The translations under genes and the position numbers were made by a program. The notes below the pieces were generated by a model that worked only from the letters and a program-made list of their open reading frames with translations, was not told the origin of the DNA and made no database searches. DNA of 64,000 nucleotides, taken from Fictibacillus fluitans. GTDB taxonomy: Bacteria > Bacillota > Bacilli > Bacillales > Fictibacillaceae. The DNA is taken from contig NZ_JAUHTR010000005.1 in the NCBI RefSeq assembly GCF_030418125.1, positions 124,001-188,000 on the forward strand. The letters run 5' to 3'. The first letter of the stretch is position 1. Every line of letters starts with the position of its first letter. Below, piece after piece: positions 8,794-17,824 of the stretch.

Positions 8794-10323
8794 ATGAGCA
8801 ACAGAGAAACTAACACTGACGTCATTTTAATTGGCGCCGGAATCATGAGTGCGACATTAGGAACTCTCTTGAAGGAATTAGCACCGGAATGGAATATTAA
8901 AGTGTTTGAAAAGCTCGAAAAACCAGGCGAGGAAAGTTCTAACGAATGGAACAATGCGGGAACAGGACACGCTGCACTGTGCGAGCTTAACTATACGGTT
9001 GAAAAGCCCGATGGATCCATTGATATTAGTAAAGCAATAAACATAAATGAACAGTTTCAGGTATCCATGCAGTTCTGGTCCCATCTGGTAAAGCGCAAGC
9101 TCATTCAGAAACCCGAAGAATTTATCATGCCATTGCCTCATATGAGCCTGGTGCAAGGTGAGAAAAATGTGGAGTTCCTGAAGAAAAGGTTTGAAGCGCT
9201 GTCAAAGAACCCTTTGTTCCAGGGAATGGAGTATTCAGAAGATACGGAGAAGCTTCTGGAATGGATTCCACTTATCCTGGAAGGCCGTAAAATGGACGAA
9301 CCGATTGCGGCTACCAAGATTGACACCGGAACGGATGTTAACTTTGGTGCGTTAACCCGCATTCTTTTTGATCATTTAAAAACGAAGAATGTTGACGTCC
9401 TCTACGGACATGGTGTGAATGATCTGAAGCGTACGAGCGACGGATCCTGGGAACTGAAAATTAAGAATAATGACAGCGGTACCGTTGAACGCCATAAAGC
9501 AAAGTTTGTCTTTATCGGCGGGGGCGGCGGAAGCCTTCACTTGCTGCAAAAGTCCGGCATTCCTGAAGGAAAGCATATTGGCGGATTCCCGGTAAGCGGT
9601 ATTTTCATGGTATGTAACAACCCGAAAGTCATTGAGCAGCACCACGCAAAGGTTTACGGAAAAGCCAAGGTGGGTGCTCCTCCGATGTCCGTTCCACATC
9701 TGGACACACGATTTATCAACAACAAAAAATCACTGCTGTTCGGACCATTCGCCGGCTTTTCACCCAAGTTCTTGAAAACCGGCTCCATGTTCGACCTGAT
9801 CACTTCCGTTAAGCCGGATAACATCTTAACGATGCTGGCGGCAGGCGTAAAAGAAATGTCACTGACCAAATATTTGATCCAGCAAGTGTTGCTTTCCAAA
9901 GAACAGCGTATGGAAGAGCTTCGTGAATTTATCCCGAACGCTAAAATTGAAGATTGGGATCTAGTTGTGGCAGGCCAGCGTGTACAGGTCATCAAAGATA
10001 CAGAAGCTGGCGGCAAAGGTACACTTCAGTTCGGTACAGAAGTGGTCACTGGTGCCAACGGAACCATCGCAGCATTGCTCGGTGCATCTCCGGGTGCTTC
10101 CACAGCCGTTCACGTTATGCTTGAAATCATCAACAAATGCTTCCCTGACCGCAAGAAGGAATGGGAGCCGAAGATCAAAGAAATGATTCCATCCTATGGT
10201 CTTTCCTTGATGGAGAATCCCGATCTGCTGAGAAAAATTCATCAATCTACGGCCGAGTCACTCGGTCTTAAAAAAAAAGAACCCGCTTTTAATGACGAAA
10301 AAACAACCGAAACAGTCTATTAA
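8794..10323 (+). CDS. mqo: Malate:quinone oxidoreductase
   Basis: 509 residues, the usual length for Mqo. The N-terminal FAD-binding motif is [13 protein letters not shown], followed by the conserved [20 protein letters not shown] stretch typical of the family. Mqo is a membrane-associated FAD enzyme that oxidises malate to oxaloacetate and passes electrons to quinone, bypassing NAD-dependent malate dehydrogenase. AAAAGG precedes the ATG by 8 bases. It stands alone between a divergent lacI gene and its own terminator. Confidence 0.96.
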   Translation: MSNRETNTDVILIGAGIMSATLGTLLKELAPEWNIKVFEKLEKPGEESSNEWNNAGTGHAALCELNYTVEKPDGSIDISKAININEQFQVSMQFWSHLVKRKLIQKPEEFIMPLPHMSLVQGEKNVEFLKKRFEALSKNPLFQGMEYSEDTEKLLEWIPLILEGRKMDEPIAATKIDTGTDVNFGALTRILFDHLKTKNVDVLYGHGVNDLKRTSDGSWELKIKNNDSGTVERHKAKFVFIGGGGGSLHLLQKSGIPEGKHIGGFPVSGIFMVCNNPKVIEQHHAKVYGKAKVGAPPMSVPHLDTRFINNKKSLLFGPFAGFSPKFLKTGSMFDLITSVKPDNILTMLAAGVKEMSLTKYLIQQVLLSKEQRMEELREFIPNAKIEDWDLVVAGQRVQVIKDTEAGGKGTLQFGTEVVTGANGTIAALLGASPGASTAVHVMLEIINKCFPDRKKEWEPKIKEMIPSYGLSLMENPDLLRKIHQSTAESLGLKKKEPAFNDEKTTETVY

Positions 10324-10349
10324 GTGAAACCGTTTAATGGCAGATTCAT

Positions 10350-10387
10350 AAAACCTTCGATCCCTTTTGGGGTTGGAGGTTTTTTTA
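10350..10387 (+). terminator. mqo terminator
   Basis: AAAACCT at 10350-10356 pairs with AGGTTTT at 10377-10383, extended inward by further pairs to CCC/GGG around a TTTT loop, followed by a T-run. Confidence 0.8.
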
Positions 10388-10407
10388 TCGACTCAAAACA
10401 CTAATAG

Positions 10408-10434
10408 AGGCGCTGCCGCTGACAGACAGCGCCT
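10408..10434 (-). terminator. Hairpin after the dehydrogenase gene
   Basis: AGGCGCTG (10408-10415) pairs perfectly with CAGCGCCT (10427-10434), 8 bases beyond the minus-strand stop at 10442. The T-tract is weak, so termination may be partial. Confidence 0.55.
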
Positions 10435-10441
10435 TCTTCAA

Positions 10442-11497
10442 TCATTCTCCATTCGGATAAATCATGATCTTAAGTGTGTTCGTTTTGTCGTGAATCGCCT
10501 TTTCAAACGCATCGGCGGTTTGGTTCATACTGTATTTGTCCGTAATGATGTTTTCAATATTAATTTCGGCTTCTGAGAGCATCTCGAGTGCTTTTGGATA
10601 GGTGTGGTGATAACGGAATACTCCCATGATGTCGATTTCCTTATCAATGATCTGTGCCACGTTCATCGGTACTTCATCCTGGGGGGACATGCCGACGATT
10701 GCCACTCTTCCGCCTTTGCGGACAGATGCGATGGTTCCCTGAACGGCTTTCGGGCTGCCTGCTGTTTCAATCGCCAGATCCACACCCCGGCCGTCCGTAA
10801 ATTCATTAAGCTTCAGAGACAAATCGTCATCCCGCAGATTGATCGTATGGGTAACTCCCATCTCCTTCGCCGTGTTCAGGCGGCTTTGTTCCAAATCGAC
10901 CCCAATAATTTGCCGGGCTCCTGCCATTTTGGCTGCCGCTGCGGTCACCATTCCGATCGGGCCCATCCCCATGATAATCACGGACTCGCCCGCCTCAAGC
11001 CTTCCTCTTGTAATGGCATGAACACCTACAGAAAACGGCTCAACGAGCGCTGCGGTTTCGTAGCTCATCCCCTCAGGAATCGGGAAAACAAGATCCTCGC
11101 GCATCGCCACATATTCACAGAACGCTCCGTCATACGGCGGAGTGGCGAGAAACTCCACCTCCGGACAAAGGTTATAGCGGCCCGCTTTACAGTGTTCGCA
11201 TTCGCCGCAAGTTGCACCCGGCTCGATTGCCACGCGCTGTCCTTCTTTCAGATTCTGTACCTTCTCCCCTGCGGCCACAATATCACCGGAAACCTCATGA
11301 CCGAGAATGATCGGCTTCTCGACGACATAGCCTCCGATTCTGCCGTGCTCGTAGTAATGGATATCCGATCCGCACAACCCTACGGCCTTCACCCGGATCA
11401 GTACCTCGTTGTCTTTTGGTGCCGGAACACCAAGCTCTTTAAGCTCAATATTTTTCAGTTCGGTAAGCACTGCTGCATCCATCGTTGCGTTTGCCAT
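10442..11497 (-). CDS. Zinc-dependent sorbitol/xylitol dehydrogenase-like enzyme
   Basis: 351 residues from the ATG at 11495-11497. An ATG two codons upstream has no spacing from the ribosome site, while this one is 8 bases from GGAGG. Catalytic zinc region: GLCGSDIHYYEHGR and GHEVSG. Structural zinc cysteines: CGECEHCKAGRYNLC. Rossmann motif: GMGPIGMV. This is the medium-chain polyol dehydrogenase family, oxidising a sugar alcohol to a ketose with NAD. It begins 20 bases after the GH2 gene ends, so the two form an operon. The true substrate may be a sugar alcohol or a sugar released by the GH2 enzyme. Confidence 0.88.
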   Translation of the reverse strand: MANATMDAAVLTELKNIELKELGVPAPKDNEVLIRVKAVGLCGSDIHYYEHGRIGGYVVEKPIILGHEVSGDIVAAGEKVQNLKEGQRVAIEPGATCGECEHCKAGRYNLCPEVEFLATPPYDGAFCEYVAMREDLVFPIPEGMSYETAALVEPFSVGVHAITRGRLEAGESVIIMGMGPIGMVTAAAAKMAGARQIIGVDLEQSRLNTAKEMGVTHTINLRDDDLSLKLNEFTDGRGVDLAIETAGSPKAVQGTIASVRKGGRVAIVGMSPQDEVPMNVAQIIDKEIDIMGVFRYHHTYPKALEMLSEAEINIENIITDKYSMNQTADAFEKAIHDKTNTLKIMIYPNGE

Positions 11498-11516
11498 ATC
11501 CATCTCCTCCTTTTAA

Positions 11517-14500
11517 TTATTGTTGGAACCGGAACCATCCAAAATCAAAGTTGCTTCCCGGAAGGAAAACAAACGTCACCTTTTGCATACCGGTTACCTT
11601 CTCCAGCTCAAACACTCTTTCTTCATATTCGTTGGAGTTTGAGAATTCCACCATCTGCTGGCTTTCCCCTTTCGCATTCTCGAACCTGATATGAATGGTG
11701 TTTTTATCGATCGGCGACTGGCCGTTAATCACAAGCCGTTTCGCACCTTCGCCTGTAAAATCCATTTCCTCAAATACGAGGGAGACATTGTTGCCGATTC
11801 CTGTGATACGCGTTTCACCTTTTGTAAAAGTGTCGCCATAAATGGAATCGCAATCATTCGGAAAGAGCTGTTCATATGCACGGCTGGTTTTTTCAAAAGA
11901 AAAGCCTTTAATGTGCACCTTCTGCCGGAGCACGAAGCAAAGTGATGTAATGCCTCGAAGCTTTTTGGACAGATGATAGGTTTCCTCCTGATATACATTC
12001 CACTTTGATTCCTTTTGATAGATAACATCCGCCAGCAGCTCGCTGCCCTCTTCCTCCGGCATGCCTTCCCAAATTTGAAGAGCATAGGGTTCACTCGACA
12101 GCGCAAAAATCGGGAGTACAATCGTATCTGAGCCATGAGGACCGAAATCAATATCACGAAAACCTACCTGAGTTTCCCCATCCCGGCTGGTAGCTACACC
12201 CCGCTCATTACCGCTCGTTACTTCTCCCCTGTGGTAATCATAGAGACCAGCAGATATAAATTTATAAGGATCTTTATAGGCCGTGCCTAAACCAGTGGCA
12301 CTAAACTCGAGTTCTGAGATGAGTTTCGTCTTCTCTGTGCCGTTGCTGCTTGTACAGCGTACGCGGAACTCCCCGTCCCCCAGGGCTTTAATTTTTGCCG
12401 ATAAACCGCTTGCTTCAATGACCGCAGTATTGGAAGGAATGCCGCCTGCGGTTACAACACTCCACTCAACGTCCTGGTAAGAAGCGTTTTCCGGATAAAG
12501 TCTTGCTTCTGCATCAAGTATCCTTCTTCCTGCGTCCAATATTTGACCGGAGGGACTGAGTATTTCGATTTTCCGGAGTGGAATTTCATCTAAACTCCCC
12601 ATGACTACTTCCCTCTCCTGGTTTTTTGTCATGGCGGAAATCCCTTTAACCACTTCTTCCTTTTTTATAGGGTGGGAGGCAAATGTGGCCGTCTGGCTTT
12701 CCATCCCCTGAGAAGAAACCTCGACTTTAATGTTCCCCGGTTCCAGTGTGGAGCCGATTATGGCCATAAGCTTCCCGCTGAACAGCCTTCTGCTTTTTCC
12801 TTTATAGTGATCATAATCGGTGCTGTCCCCATTATCGAGGCCAAGAAGACGGCCCGCACCCGTTACTTCCACCTGAACACGATTATTCGCGTTCTCTACC
12901 GGATGGCCAGCTTCATCCTCCATGCTGATTCCCACAAAAATAAGGTCTTGTCCGTCAGCCATCAGCTCGTTTTTATCGGGATTTAAACGGATTTGATGCG
13001 CATCCTTAAAGGATGATTTCACATCAGTCGCAATGATTTCGTCATTTTCATCATAGGCTATCGCTTTCAGTTCGCCTTCCTGATACGGAATCTGCCACCA
13101 GCCCGACAGCTGAGTCCCGTTTTCATGATCAATCTCATACGTCCCAACAGTTGTGCCATTCAGTTGCAGTTCGATTTTTGGCGCATTGGAGCAAACCCGC
13201 ACATCAATCAGCTGCCCCTCACTAAAATCCCAATACGGGAAGATATGCACCATGGGGCTCTTTTTGTAATCGGTCCATGCCGCCTGATAGACATAATAGG
13301 AATCCTTCTTGAACGTGGCCGTGTCCAGCTGCCCGAAGTACGAGTTCTTCGTATGGTAAGGTGTCGGCTCCCCAATATAATCAAAGCCGGTCCATAAAAA
13401 CTGTCCGGGAGAAAACGGAGTATTCCGTTCCGCCAGGATGCACGCTTCGGCCGACTTGGCACCCCAGCTTGTGGAGCTGTTGCCAAGTGACGAGCATTGT
13501 TCATCATCATCCGCGAGAATCGAAGTGTTGTATGGAAAATGATAAATGCCACGGCTTTGCACAACAGAGGCCGTCTCACTTCCATAGATGATCCAGTCCG
13601 GATGCTCCTGGTGATGCTGATTATAGTATTTTTCTCCATAATTGTAGCCTGCGACTTCCACGAGATCCGCACACTTTTGCGCGTTTTCCCAAGGCATGTA
13701 ATTGGACCCGATGGTGACTGCGCCATTCCTTTTGGGATCATGCTCCTGCACAAGGTCACTCAGCATTTTCGTGATTTCCTGACCCCTCTCATCCGCATGG
13801 GTATCGTAAATTTCATTGCCGATGCTCCACATCATCAGGCTCGGATGATTCCGGTCCCTTCTTACCCAGCTCTTAACATCAGTTGGCGCCCATTCCTTGA
13901 AAAACCGCGCATAGTCGTACGGTGTTTTCGACCGCTCCCACATGTCAAAAGCTTCGGTTACGACCAGAAAGCCCATTTCATCGGCTAGGTTCATTAATTC
14001 CTTGGCAGGCATGTTGTGGGCCGTCCGGATCGCGTTGACCCCCATTTCCTTTAACAGCCCAAATCTCCTCTTCAACGCCGTTTTGTTGAAGGCAGCGCCT
14101 AATGCCCCCAAGTCATGATGCTCGCACACGCCATTCAGCTTCATCCTCTGGCCATTCAGACGGAAACCACTTTCAGAATCAAGCATGATGCTTCGGAAGC
14201 CGACATGATGTACCTGAGTTTCCATTCGTTTATCCTGGTGCCGGACCTGAGTGATGAGCTGATACAGATGAGGTTCATCGGTGCTCCATAAAAACGGCTG
14301 TTCCACAGAAAGGGTTTGTGTATTTACAGCGCGCGAGTCATTTGAAGCCGAAACCTTCCCTTTGGCCTCTGCCACCGTTTGTTCCTTGTACATCAGGGTG
14401 TGGGTGATTTCCAAATCGTCGAAAACACTGATCTCTGTTTCGACTTCTACTTCCCACCCTGTTTCGTTTTGTCTGGTTGAAATATAAACGCCGTCAGTCA

Positions 14501-14933
14501 CAATGTGGTTCTTGTCGCGCCGCTTCAGCCAGACGTTCCGGTAAATTCCCGCTCCCGAATACCACCGGCTGTTCGGGCTTTGGTGAATGACCTTCAGGAG
14601 TATCTCATTTTCCCCTTCGACAAGTGCACCCGTGATATCATGCTCAAACGACGAATAGCCGTACTTCCATTCCCCGATCCACTGCCCATTGACATAGAGA
14701 GCAGAATCCATGTAAACTCCGTCAAAGTACAAAAGCACCTGATCCTCTGCCTTACTGTACTGAAATGTTTTCCGATACCAGCCAATGCTGTTCTCATACA
14801 AATTCAGCGTATTATAAATGAGCCAGTCATGAGGAAGATCCACTGGTTCGAACACCAATCCTTCGGCACTCTCCGCGTCCAAACGACTCTTCGCAAATTT
14901 CCAACCATCATTAAAAAGCGTTTTCTTATTCAT
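11517..14933 (-). CDS. Large GH2 glycoside hydrolase (beta-galactosidase/beta-glucuronidase-like)
   Basis: 1138 residues from the ATG at 14931-14933, preceded by GGTGGG at 10 bases. The longer frame to 15029 runs through the promoter and is rejected. GH2 order: sugar-binding domain (1-150), Ig-like domain (about 150-245), TIM barrel (about 250-560) with acid/base E374 in SIGNE and probable nucleophile E453 in GSETAS, then Ig-like/DUF4982-type domains and further beta-rich modules to the end. There is no signal peptide, so it acts in the cytosol on imported glycosides. The extra C-terminal ~500 residues are typical of GH2 enzymes acting on complex glycans. Substrate cannot be set; the neighbouring fucose genes hint at a fucosylated or galactose-containing glycan. 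Confidence 0.85.
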   Translation of the reverse strand: MNKKTLFNDGWKFAKSRLDAESAEGLVFEPVDLPHDWLIYNTLNLYENSIGWYRKTFQYSKAEDQVLLYFDGVYMDSALYVNGQWIGEWKYGYSSFEHDITGALVEGENEILLKVIHQSPNSRWYSGAGIYRNVWLKRRDKNHIVTDGVYISTRQNETGWEVEVETEISVFDDLEITHTLMYKEQTVAEAKGKVSASNDSRAVNTQTLSVEQPFLWSTDEPHLYQLITQVRHQDKRMETQVHHVGFRSIMLDSESGFRLNGQRMKLNGVCEHHDLGALGAAFNKTALKRRFGLLKEMGVNAIRTAHNMPAKELMNLADEMGFLVVTEAFDMWERSKTPYDYARFFKEWAPTDVKSWVRRDRNHPSLMMWSIGNEIYDTHADERGQEITKMLSDLVQEHDPKRNGAVTIGSNYMPWENAQKCADLVEVAGYNYGEKYYNQHHQEHPDWIIYGSETASVVQSRGIYHFPYNTSILADDDEQCSSLGNSSTSWGAKSAEACILAERNTPFSPGQFLWTGFDYIGEPTPYHTKNSYFGQLDTATFKKDSYYVYQAAWTDYKKSPMVHIFPYWDFSEGQLIDVRVCSNAPKIELQLNGTTVGTYEIDHENGTQLSGWWQIPYQEGELKAIAYDENDEIIATDVKSSFKDAHQIRLNPDKNELMADGQDLIFVGISMEDEAGHPVENANNRVQVEVTGAGRLLGLDNGDSTDYDHYKGKSRRLFSGKLMAIIGSTLEPGNIKVEVSSQGMESQTATFASHPIKKEEVVKGISAMTKNQEREVVMGSLDEIPLRKIEILSPSGQILDAGRRILDAEARLYPENASYQDVEWSVVTAGGIPSNTAVIEASGLSAKIKALGDGEFRVRCTSSNGTEKTKLISELEFSATGLGTAYKDPYKFISAGLYDYHRGEVTSGNERGVATSRDGETQVGFRDIDFGPHGSDTIVLPIFALSSEPYALQIWEGMPEEEGSELLADVIYQKESKWNVYQEETYHLSKKLRGITSLCFVLRQKVHIKGFSFEKTSRAYEQLFPNDCDSIYGDTFTKGETRITGIGNNVSLVFEEMDFTGEGAKRLVINGQSPIDKNTIHIRFENAKGESQQMVEFSNSNEYEERVFELEKVTGMQKVTFVFLPGSNFDFGWFRFQQ

Positions 14934-14959
14934 GCTTGAGGTACCCACCTTTTTTATTG

Positions 14960-14975
14960 TTAAACATTCGTTTAA
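14960..14975. promoter_or_regulatory. Inverted repeat upstream of the GH2 gene
   Basis: TTAAACATTCGTTTAA has six-base arms and lies 27 bases upstream of the GH2 ATG, in the expected 5' leader. It could be an operator. No matching copy was found elsewhere in the window. Confidence 0.35.
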
Positions 14976-15018
14976 ATCTCTAGGTGACGGACCACTATGT
15001 TTACTCATTAAACAAACT

Positions 15019-15056
15019 ATAGTATTCATACTATTCGAAATTCAGCTAGATTACAA
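15019..15056 (-). promoter_or_regulatory. GH2 operon promoter with palindrome over the -10
   Basis: On the minus strand TTGTAA (15051-15056) and TAGTAT (15028-15033) are 17 bases apart. The -10 is embedded in ATAGTAT-TC-ATACTAT (15019-15034), a seven-base inverted repeat, suggesting repression at the -10. Confidence 0.5.
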
Positions 15057-15083
15057 GAGTTGTTCCTCACTAAAATAACAAAA

Positions 15084-15112
15084 AAACAGGCTCAGAAAAA
15101 ATGAACCTGTTT
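15084..15112 (-). terminator. Terminator after the first fucP
   Basis: AAACAGG (15084-15090) pairs with CCTGTTT (15106-15112); on the minus strand the stem runs into a T-rich tract. Confidence 0.7.
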
Positions 15113-15135
15113 GATTCTGTATAATGGATGCTTTT

Positions 15136-16476
15136 TTACCGGGCCAGCTTTACGGACGATTTCGTGCTTCTCTGAACCGTTTCATGATTCTTCATTTCAC
15201 CATAGAAGTAGAAGCCAATGTAGATAAAGCAAGCCATGGAAACAAGGAAAGCCGTCTGCATGGAACCGAATAAGTCAGAGGCATATCCCTGAACGGCCGG
15301 AATGATGGCTCCTCCCACAATGGACATGATGAGAAATCCACCTGCCGTTTCGGTATATTTTTTGTCCTTGACTACTTCCAGCGTGTTTCCGTAAATCGTT
15401 GGCCAGCATGGTCCAAACAGCAGACTTACTCCTATGGCAGCATAAATGGCGGTGGTGTTCGGCACAAATGCGACATAAGCGAGCGTTAGAGCTCCAAGTA
15501 TAGAATAGCAGAAGAGCACCTTGGCCGGCTTGAACCGTGCCATCAAAAAGTTGGCAATAAACCTTCCGGCAAAGAAGCAGATAAAGCTGTACACCATAAA
15601 ATTGGAAGCTGCCCGCTCATTGATCCCTGAGTTCATGTCCAGCGCCAGACGGATGGTAAACGACCACACGGCGGTCTGCATGCCGCAATACAATAGCTGA
15701 GCTCCAATCCCTTTGCGGAAGCGTGAATTGGCACCAAGGTATTTAAGAGATTCTTTAAAACCGACCGTATTTGTCTTATCCTCAGCAGCTGGCTTACACG
15801 CAGGAAACTTTGTAAAGATAAATAGAATAAGAATGGCAATCAGTACAAAAATAATATATTTATAGGGTTGGAGTGTGTGCTGAAGCATATTTAATCCAAA
15901 GGCCTGCGCTTCGGCTGGAGACATATTGGCCATCCTGCTCTCCAGGCTCGCTCCTTCCTGGAAAACAAGATATTTGCCCAAAAGGATGCCGGATATCGCT
16001 CCAATAGGATAAATAGTTTGTGAGATGTTCAATCGTAAGATGCTGTGTTTACGTGGTCCAATCATGGAGCTGTACGTATTGGCTGCGGTTTCCAGAAAGC
16101 CCAGACCAACGGCAATCCCAAATATCGCAAGCAAAAACATCGTGTACGTCGCCATGTGTGAGGCAGGATAAAATAAGGAACAGCCTGCGATATAAAACAG
16201 CAGTCCTGTAATAATACCAAACTTGTAACTTTTCTTTTTAATTATCATGGAAGCGGGAAGTGCAATGAGAAAGTAGCCGCCATAAAAGGCGCTTTGCACA
16301 AAAGCCGTTGCAAAATCGCTGAGTTCAAACACATGCTTAAATTGGGCAATAAGAATATCATTTAAACTCGCTGCCACTGCCCACATCGGAAACAGTAACG
16401 ACACAAGAATAAATTGAAAGACAGGAGTGCGGTTTAAATAGCCATCAGGCAACTGAACAATGGAATCTTTTTTCAT
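15136..16476 (-). CDS. fucP: L-fucose permease, MFS family (FucP-like), copy 1
   Basis: 446 residues with 12 predicted membrane segments. It resembles the FucP/GluP branch of the major facilitator superfamily, which imports L-fucose or related sugars with protons. GGGGAG precedes the ATG. It follows the fucU gene by about 100 bases, a gap containing a hairpin and a cre-like site, so its level may be set separately from the enzymes. A close paralogue is encoded at 24743-26083. Fucose as substrate follows from the FucU and fuconolactonase neighbours. Confidence 0.85.
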   Translation of the reverse strand: MKKDSIVQLPDGYLNRTPVFQFILVSLLFPMWAVAASLNDILIAQFKHVFELSDFATAFVQSAFYGGYFLIALPASMIIKKKSYKFGIITGLLFYIAGCSLFYPASHMATYTMFLLAIFGIAVGLGFLETAANTYSSMIGPRKHSILRLNISQTIYPIGAISGILLGKYLVFQEGASLESRMANMSPAEAQAFGLNMLQHTLQPYKYIIFVLIAILILFIFTKFPACKPAAEDKTNTVGFKESLKYLGANSRFRKGIGAQLLYCGMQTAVWSFTIRLALDMNSGINERAASNFMVYSFICFFAGRFIANFLMARFKPAKVLFCYSILGALTLAYVAFVPNTTAIYAAIGVSLLFGPCWPTIYGNTLEVVKDKKYTETAGGFLIMSIVGGAIIPAVQGYASDLFGSMQTAFLVSMACFIYIGFYFYGEMKNHETVQRSTKSSVKLAR

Positions 16477-16505
16477 GGGTAACTCCCCTTCTGTTCAAGA
16501 ATTAA

Positions 16506-16519
16506 TGTAAAGGCTTACA
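16506..16519. promoter_or_regulatory. cre-like/LacI-type site before fucP
   Basis: TGTAAAGGCTTACA matches the CcpA cre consensus TGWNANCGNTNWCA at all but one fixed position and has outer arms ATGTAA/TTACAT. It lies 29 bases upstream of the fucP ATG. Confidence 0.5.
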
Positions 16520-16535
16520 TAGCTCTATTAAGAGA

Positions 16536-16562
16536 AGGCACTGACCGACCGATTCAGTGCCT
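16536..16562 (-). terminator. Intercistronic hairpin between fucU and fucP
   Basis: AGGCACTGA (16536-16544) pairs perfectly with TCAGTGCCT (16554-16562). The following tract is only moderately T-rich, so it may attenuate or protect mRNA rather than fully terminate. Confidence 0.6.
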
Positions 16563-16578
16563 GTTTCCTTCGCTTTGT

Positions 16579-17004
16579 TTATAAAACACCTTTTTTCAAA
16601 ATGATGTTGGCATATGGCACGCTTTCGCTTGTCGCCAGAATGGCATATGCCCCCTTGCTCCGTTCATAGAACTCATGCCGTTCCAGCTTTTTAAGGGACA
16701 CCTTTTCTCCGCTAGCAGCTTCAGCAACTTGTTCGAATTCCTTCCAAATCGGCGGATTCTTGTCGTCCCCTTCCACCGGGTCCATCAAAAGAACCGGAGT
16801 CTCTACATAAGTATCAAGCGGGAACAAATCCAAAATGGCACGCAAAAAGTCACAGACACCGTGGCCATAGCCGGGAACCAGCCGGCGGGCGTGGCTTGCC
16901 GCTGGAAAATTCCCATCAGCAATGACAATTTCATCACCATGCCCCATTTCCATCAGGACCTTGATCAGCTCAGGAGAAAGGATAGAAGGTATTCCTTTAA
17001 GCAC
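16579..17004 (-). CDS. fucU: L-fucose mutarotase (RbsD/FucU family)
   Basis: 141 residues, the usual FucU size. Signature residues are seen in LSPELIKVLMEMGHGDEIV with the conserved His, then DGNFPA and the C-terminal YANIILKKG. The family interconverts alpha and beta anomers of fucose, feeding the dehydrogenase. Start: GTG at 17002-17004 gives MLKGIP, matching family N-termini, with a GGGGGA site upstream. An in-frame ATG at 17031 would add nine residues and a 35-base overlap. The GTG choice gives an 8-base overlap (GTGCTTAA) with the stop of the upstream SDR gene, implying translational coupling. Confidence 0.9.
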   Translation of the reverse strand: MLKGIPSILSPELIKVLMEMGHGDEIVIADGNFPAASHARRLVPGYGHGVCDFLRAILDLFPLDTYVETPVLLMDPVEGDDKNPPIWKEFEQVAEAASGEKVSLKKLERHEFYERSKGAYAILATSESVPYANIILKKGVL

Positions 17005-17824
17005 GGCATAATCCCCCTGCCTCCTGCTCATGATCCATGTGATCCTCAGGCTGTGCCGCTTTGGCCGTTAATCCTCCATCCACCATCAGTAAGTGGCCGT
17101 TAATTTGCATGGCCTCATCTGATGCCAGAAAGACAACCGCATCCCCAATTTGCTTTTCTGTTCCCAGCCGTTTCATCGGGTTGGCTTCAATTTCTTTCTC
17201 CAGTATTTCCGGGTCGGCCAGATATTCCTCGCACATCTGTGTGGCGGTCGTGCTTGGACCAACGGCATTAACGTTGATGTTATATTTGCCGAGTTCAATC
17301 GCAAGTGCTTTAGTCAAATGGCTGGCAGCTGCTTTAGAGGAGATATAGTGCGGCACGACCGGGCTTGTGACCAGTACACTGGCCGTTGAAGCGATATTTA
17401 CAATTTTCCCGTACTTTCTTCCAATCATCGATTTCGCCACCCGCTGTGACGTTAGAAAGATCGATTTCACATTCGTCTGGTAGGTTCGGTCCCACGTTTC
17501 TTCCGAAAGACTTAAAAACGGTTCAAACGGGGCGATTCCGGCGTTGTTGACCAAAATATCGACTGGTCCCAGTTCCTGTTCCACTTCACTGATCATTTCG
17601 TCGACATCCTGCTTGATGCCGGCATTTCCCTGAACAACCAGTGCGCGGACACCAAATTGTTCTTCCACGTACTGCTTTACTTCATTCGCTTTTTCAAGGT
17701 CACTTGTTGAAAAGTAGTTGATTGCAACATTAGCTCCTTCTTCGGCAAGCCGCTTTACAATAGCTGCCCCAATTCCCTGGCTTCCCCCTGTGACAAGTGC
17801 GGTGCGGTTGGTGAATTTGCTCAT
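16997..17824 (-). CDS. SDR-family oxidoreductase, probable L-fucose dehydrogenase
   Basis: 275 residues. The NAD(P) motif is TGGSQGIG, the NNAG motif is present, and the catalytic Ser/Tyr/Lys lie in NIAST and YISSKAAA. It belongs to the FabG-like classical SDRs. Its ATG overlaps the upstream amidohydrolase stop (ATGA), and its own end overlaps the fucU start. Between a mutarotase and a lactonase, the expected reaction is oxidation of L-fucose to L-fucono-lactone. The C-terminal tail after the usual GG-x-TA end (AAQPEDHMDHEQEAGGLCRA) is longer than normal. Substrate is inferred from context. Confidence 0.82.
   Translation of the reverse strand: MSKFTNRTALVTGGSQGIGAAIVKRLAEEGANVAINYFSTSDLEKANEVKQYVEEQFGVRALVVQGNAGIKQDVDEMISEVEQELGPVDILVNNAGIAPFEPFLSLSEETWDRTYQTNVKSIFLTSQRVAKSMIGRKYGKIVNIASTASVLVTSPVVPHYISSKAAASHLTKALAIELGKYNINVNAVGPSTTATQMCEEYLADPEILEKEIEANPMKRLGTEKQIGDAVVFLASDEAMQINGHLLMVDGGLTAKAAQPEDHMDHEQEAGGLCRA

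Noticed and set aside
10604-11689. 361-codon plus-strand ORF opposite the dehydrogenase and GH2 end
   Set aside because: It is a shadow of the minus-strand genes; its composition (Cys/His/Arg-rich, no domain) is typical of antisense frames.
15029-15030. Long N-terminal extension of the GH2 gene up to 15029
   Set aside because: It would include the promoter and leader; the ribosome site and the family start support 14933.
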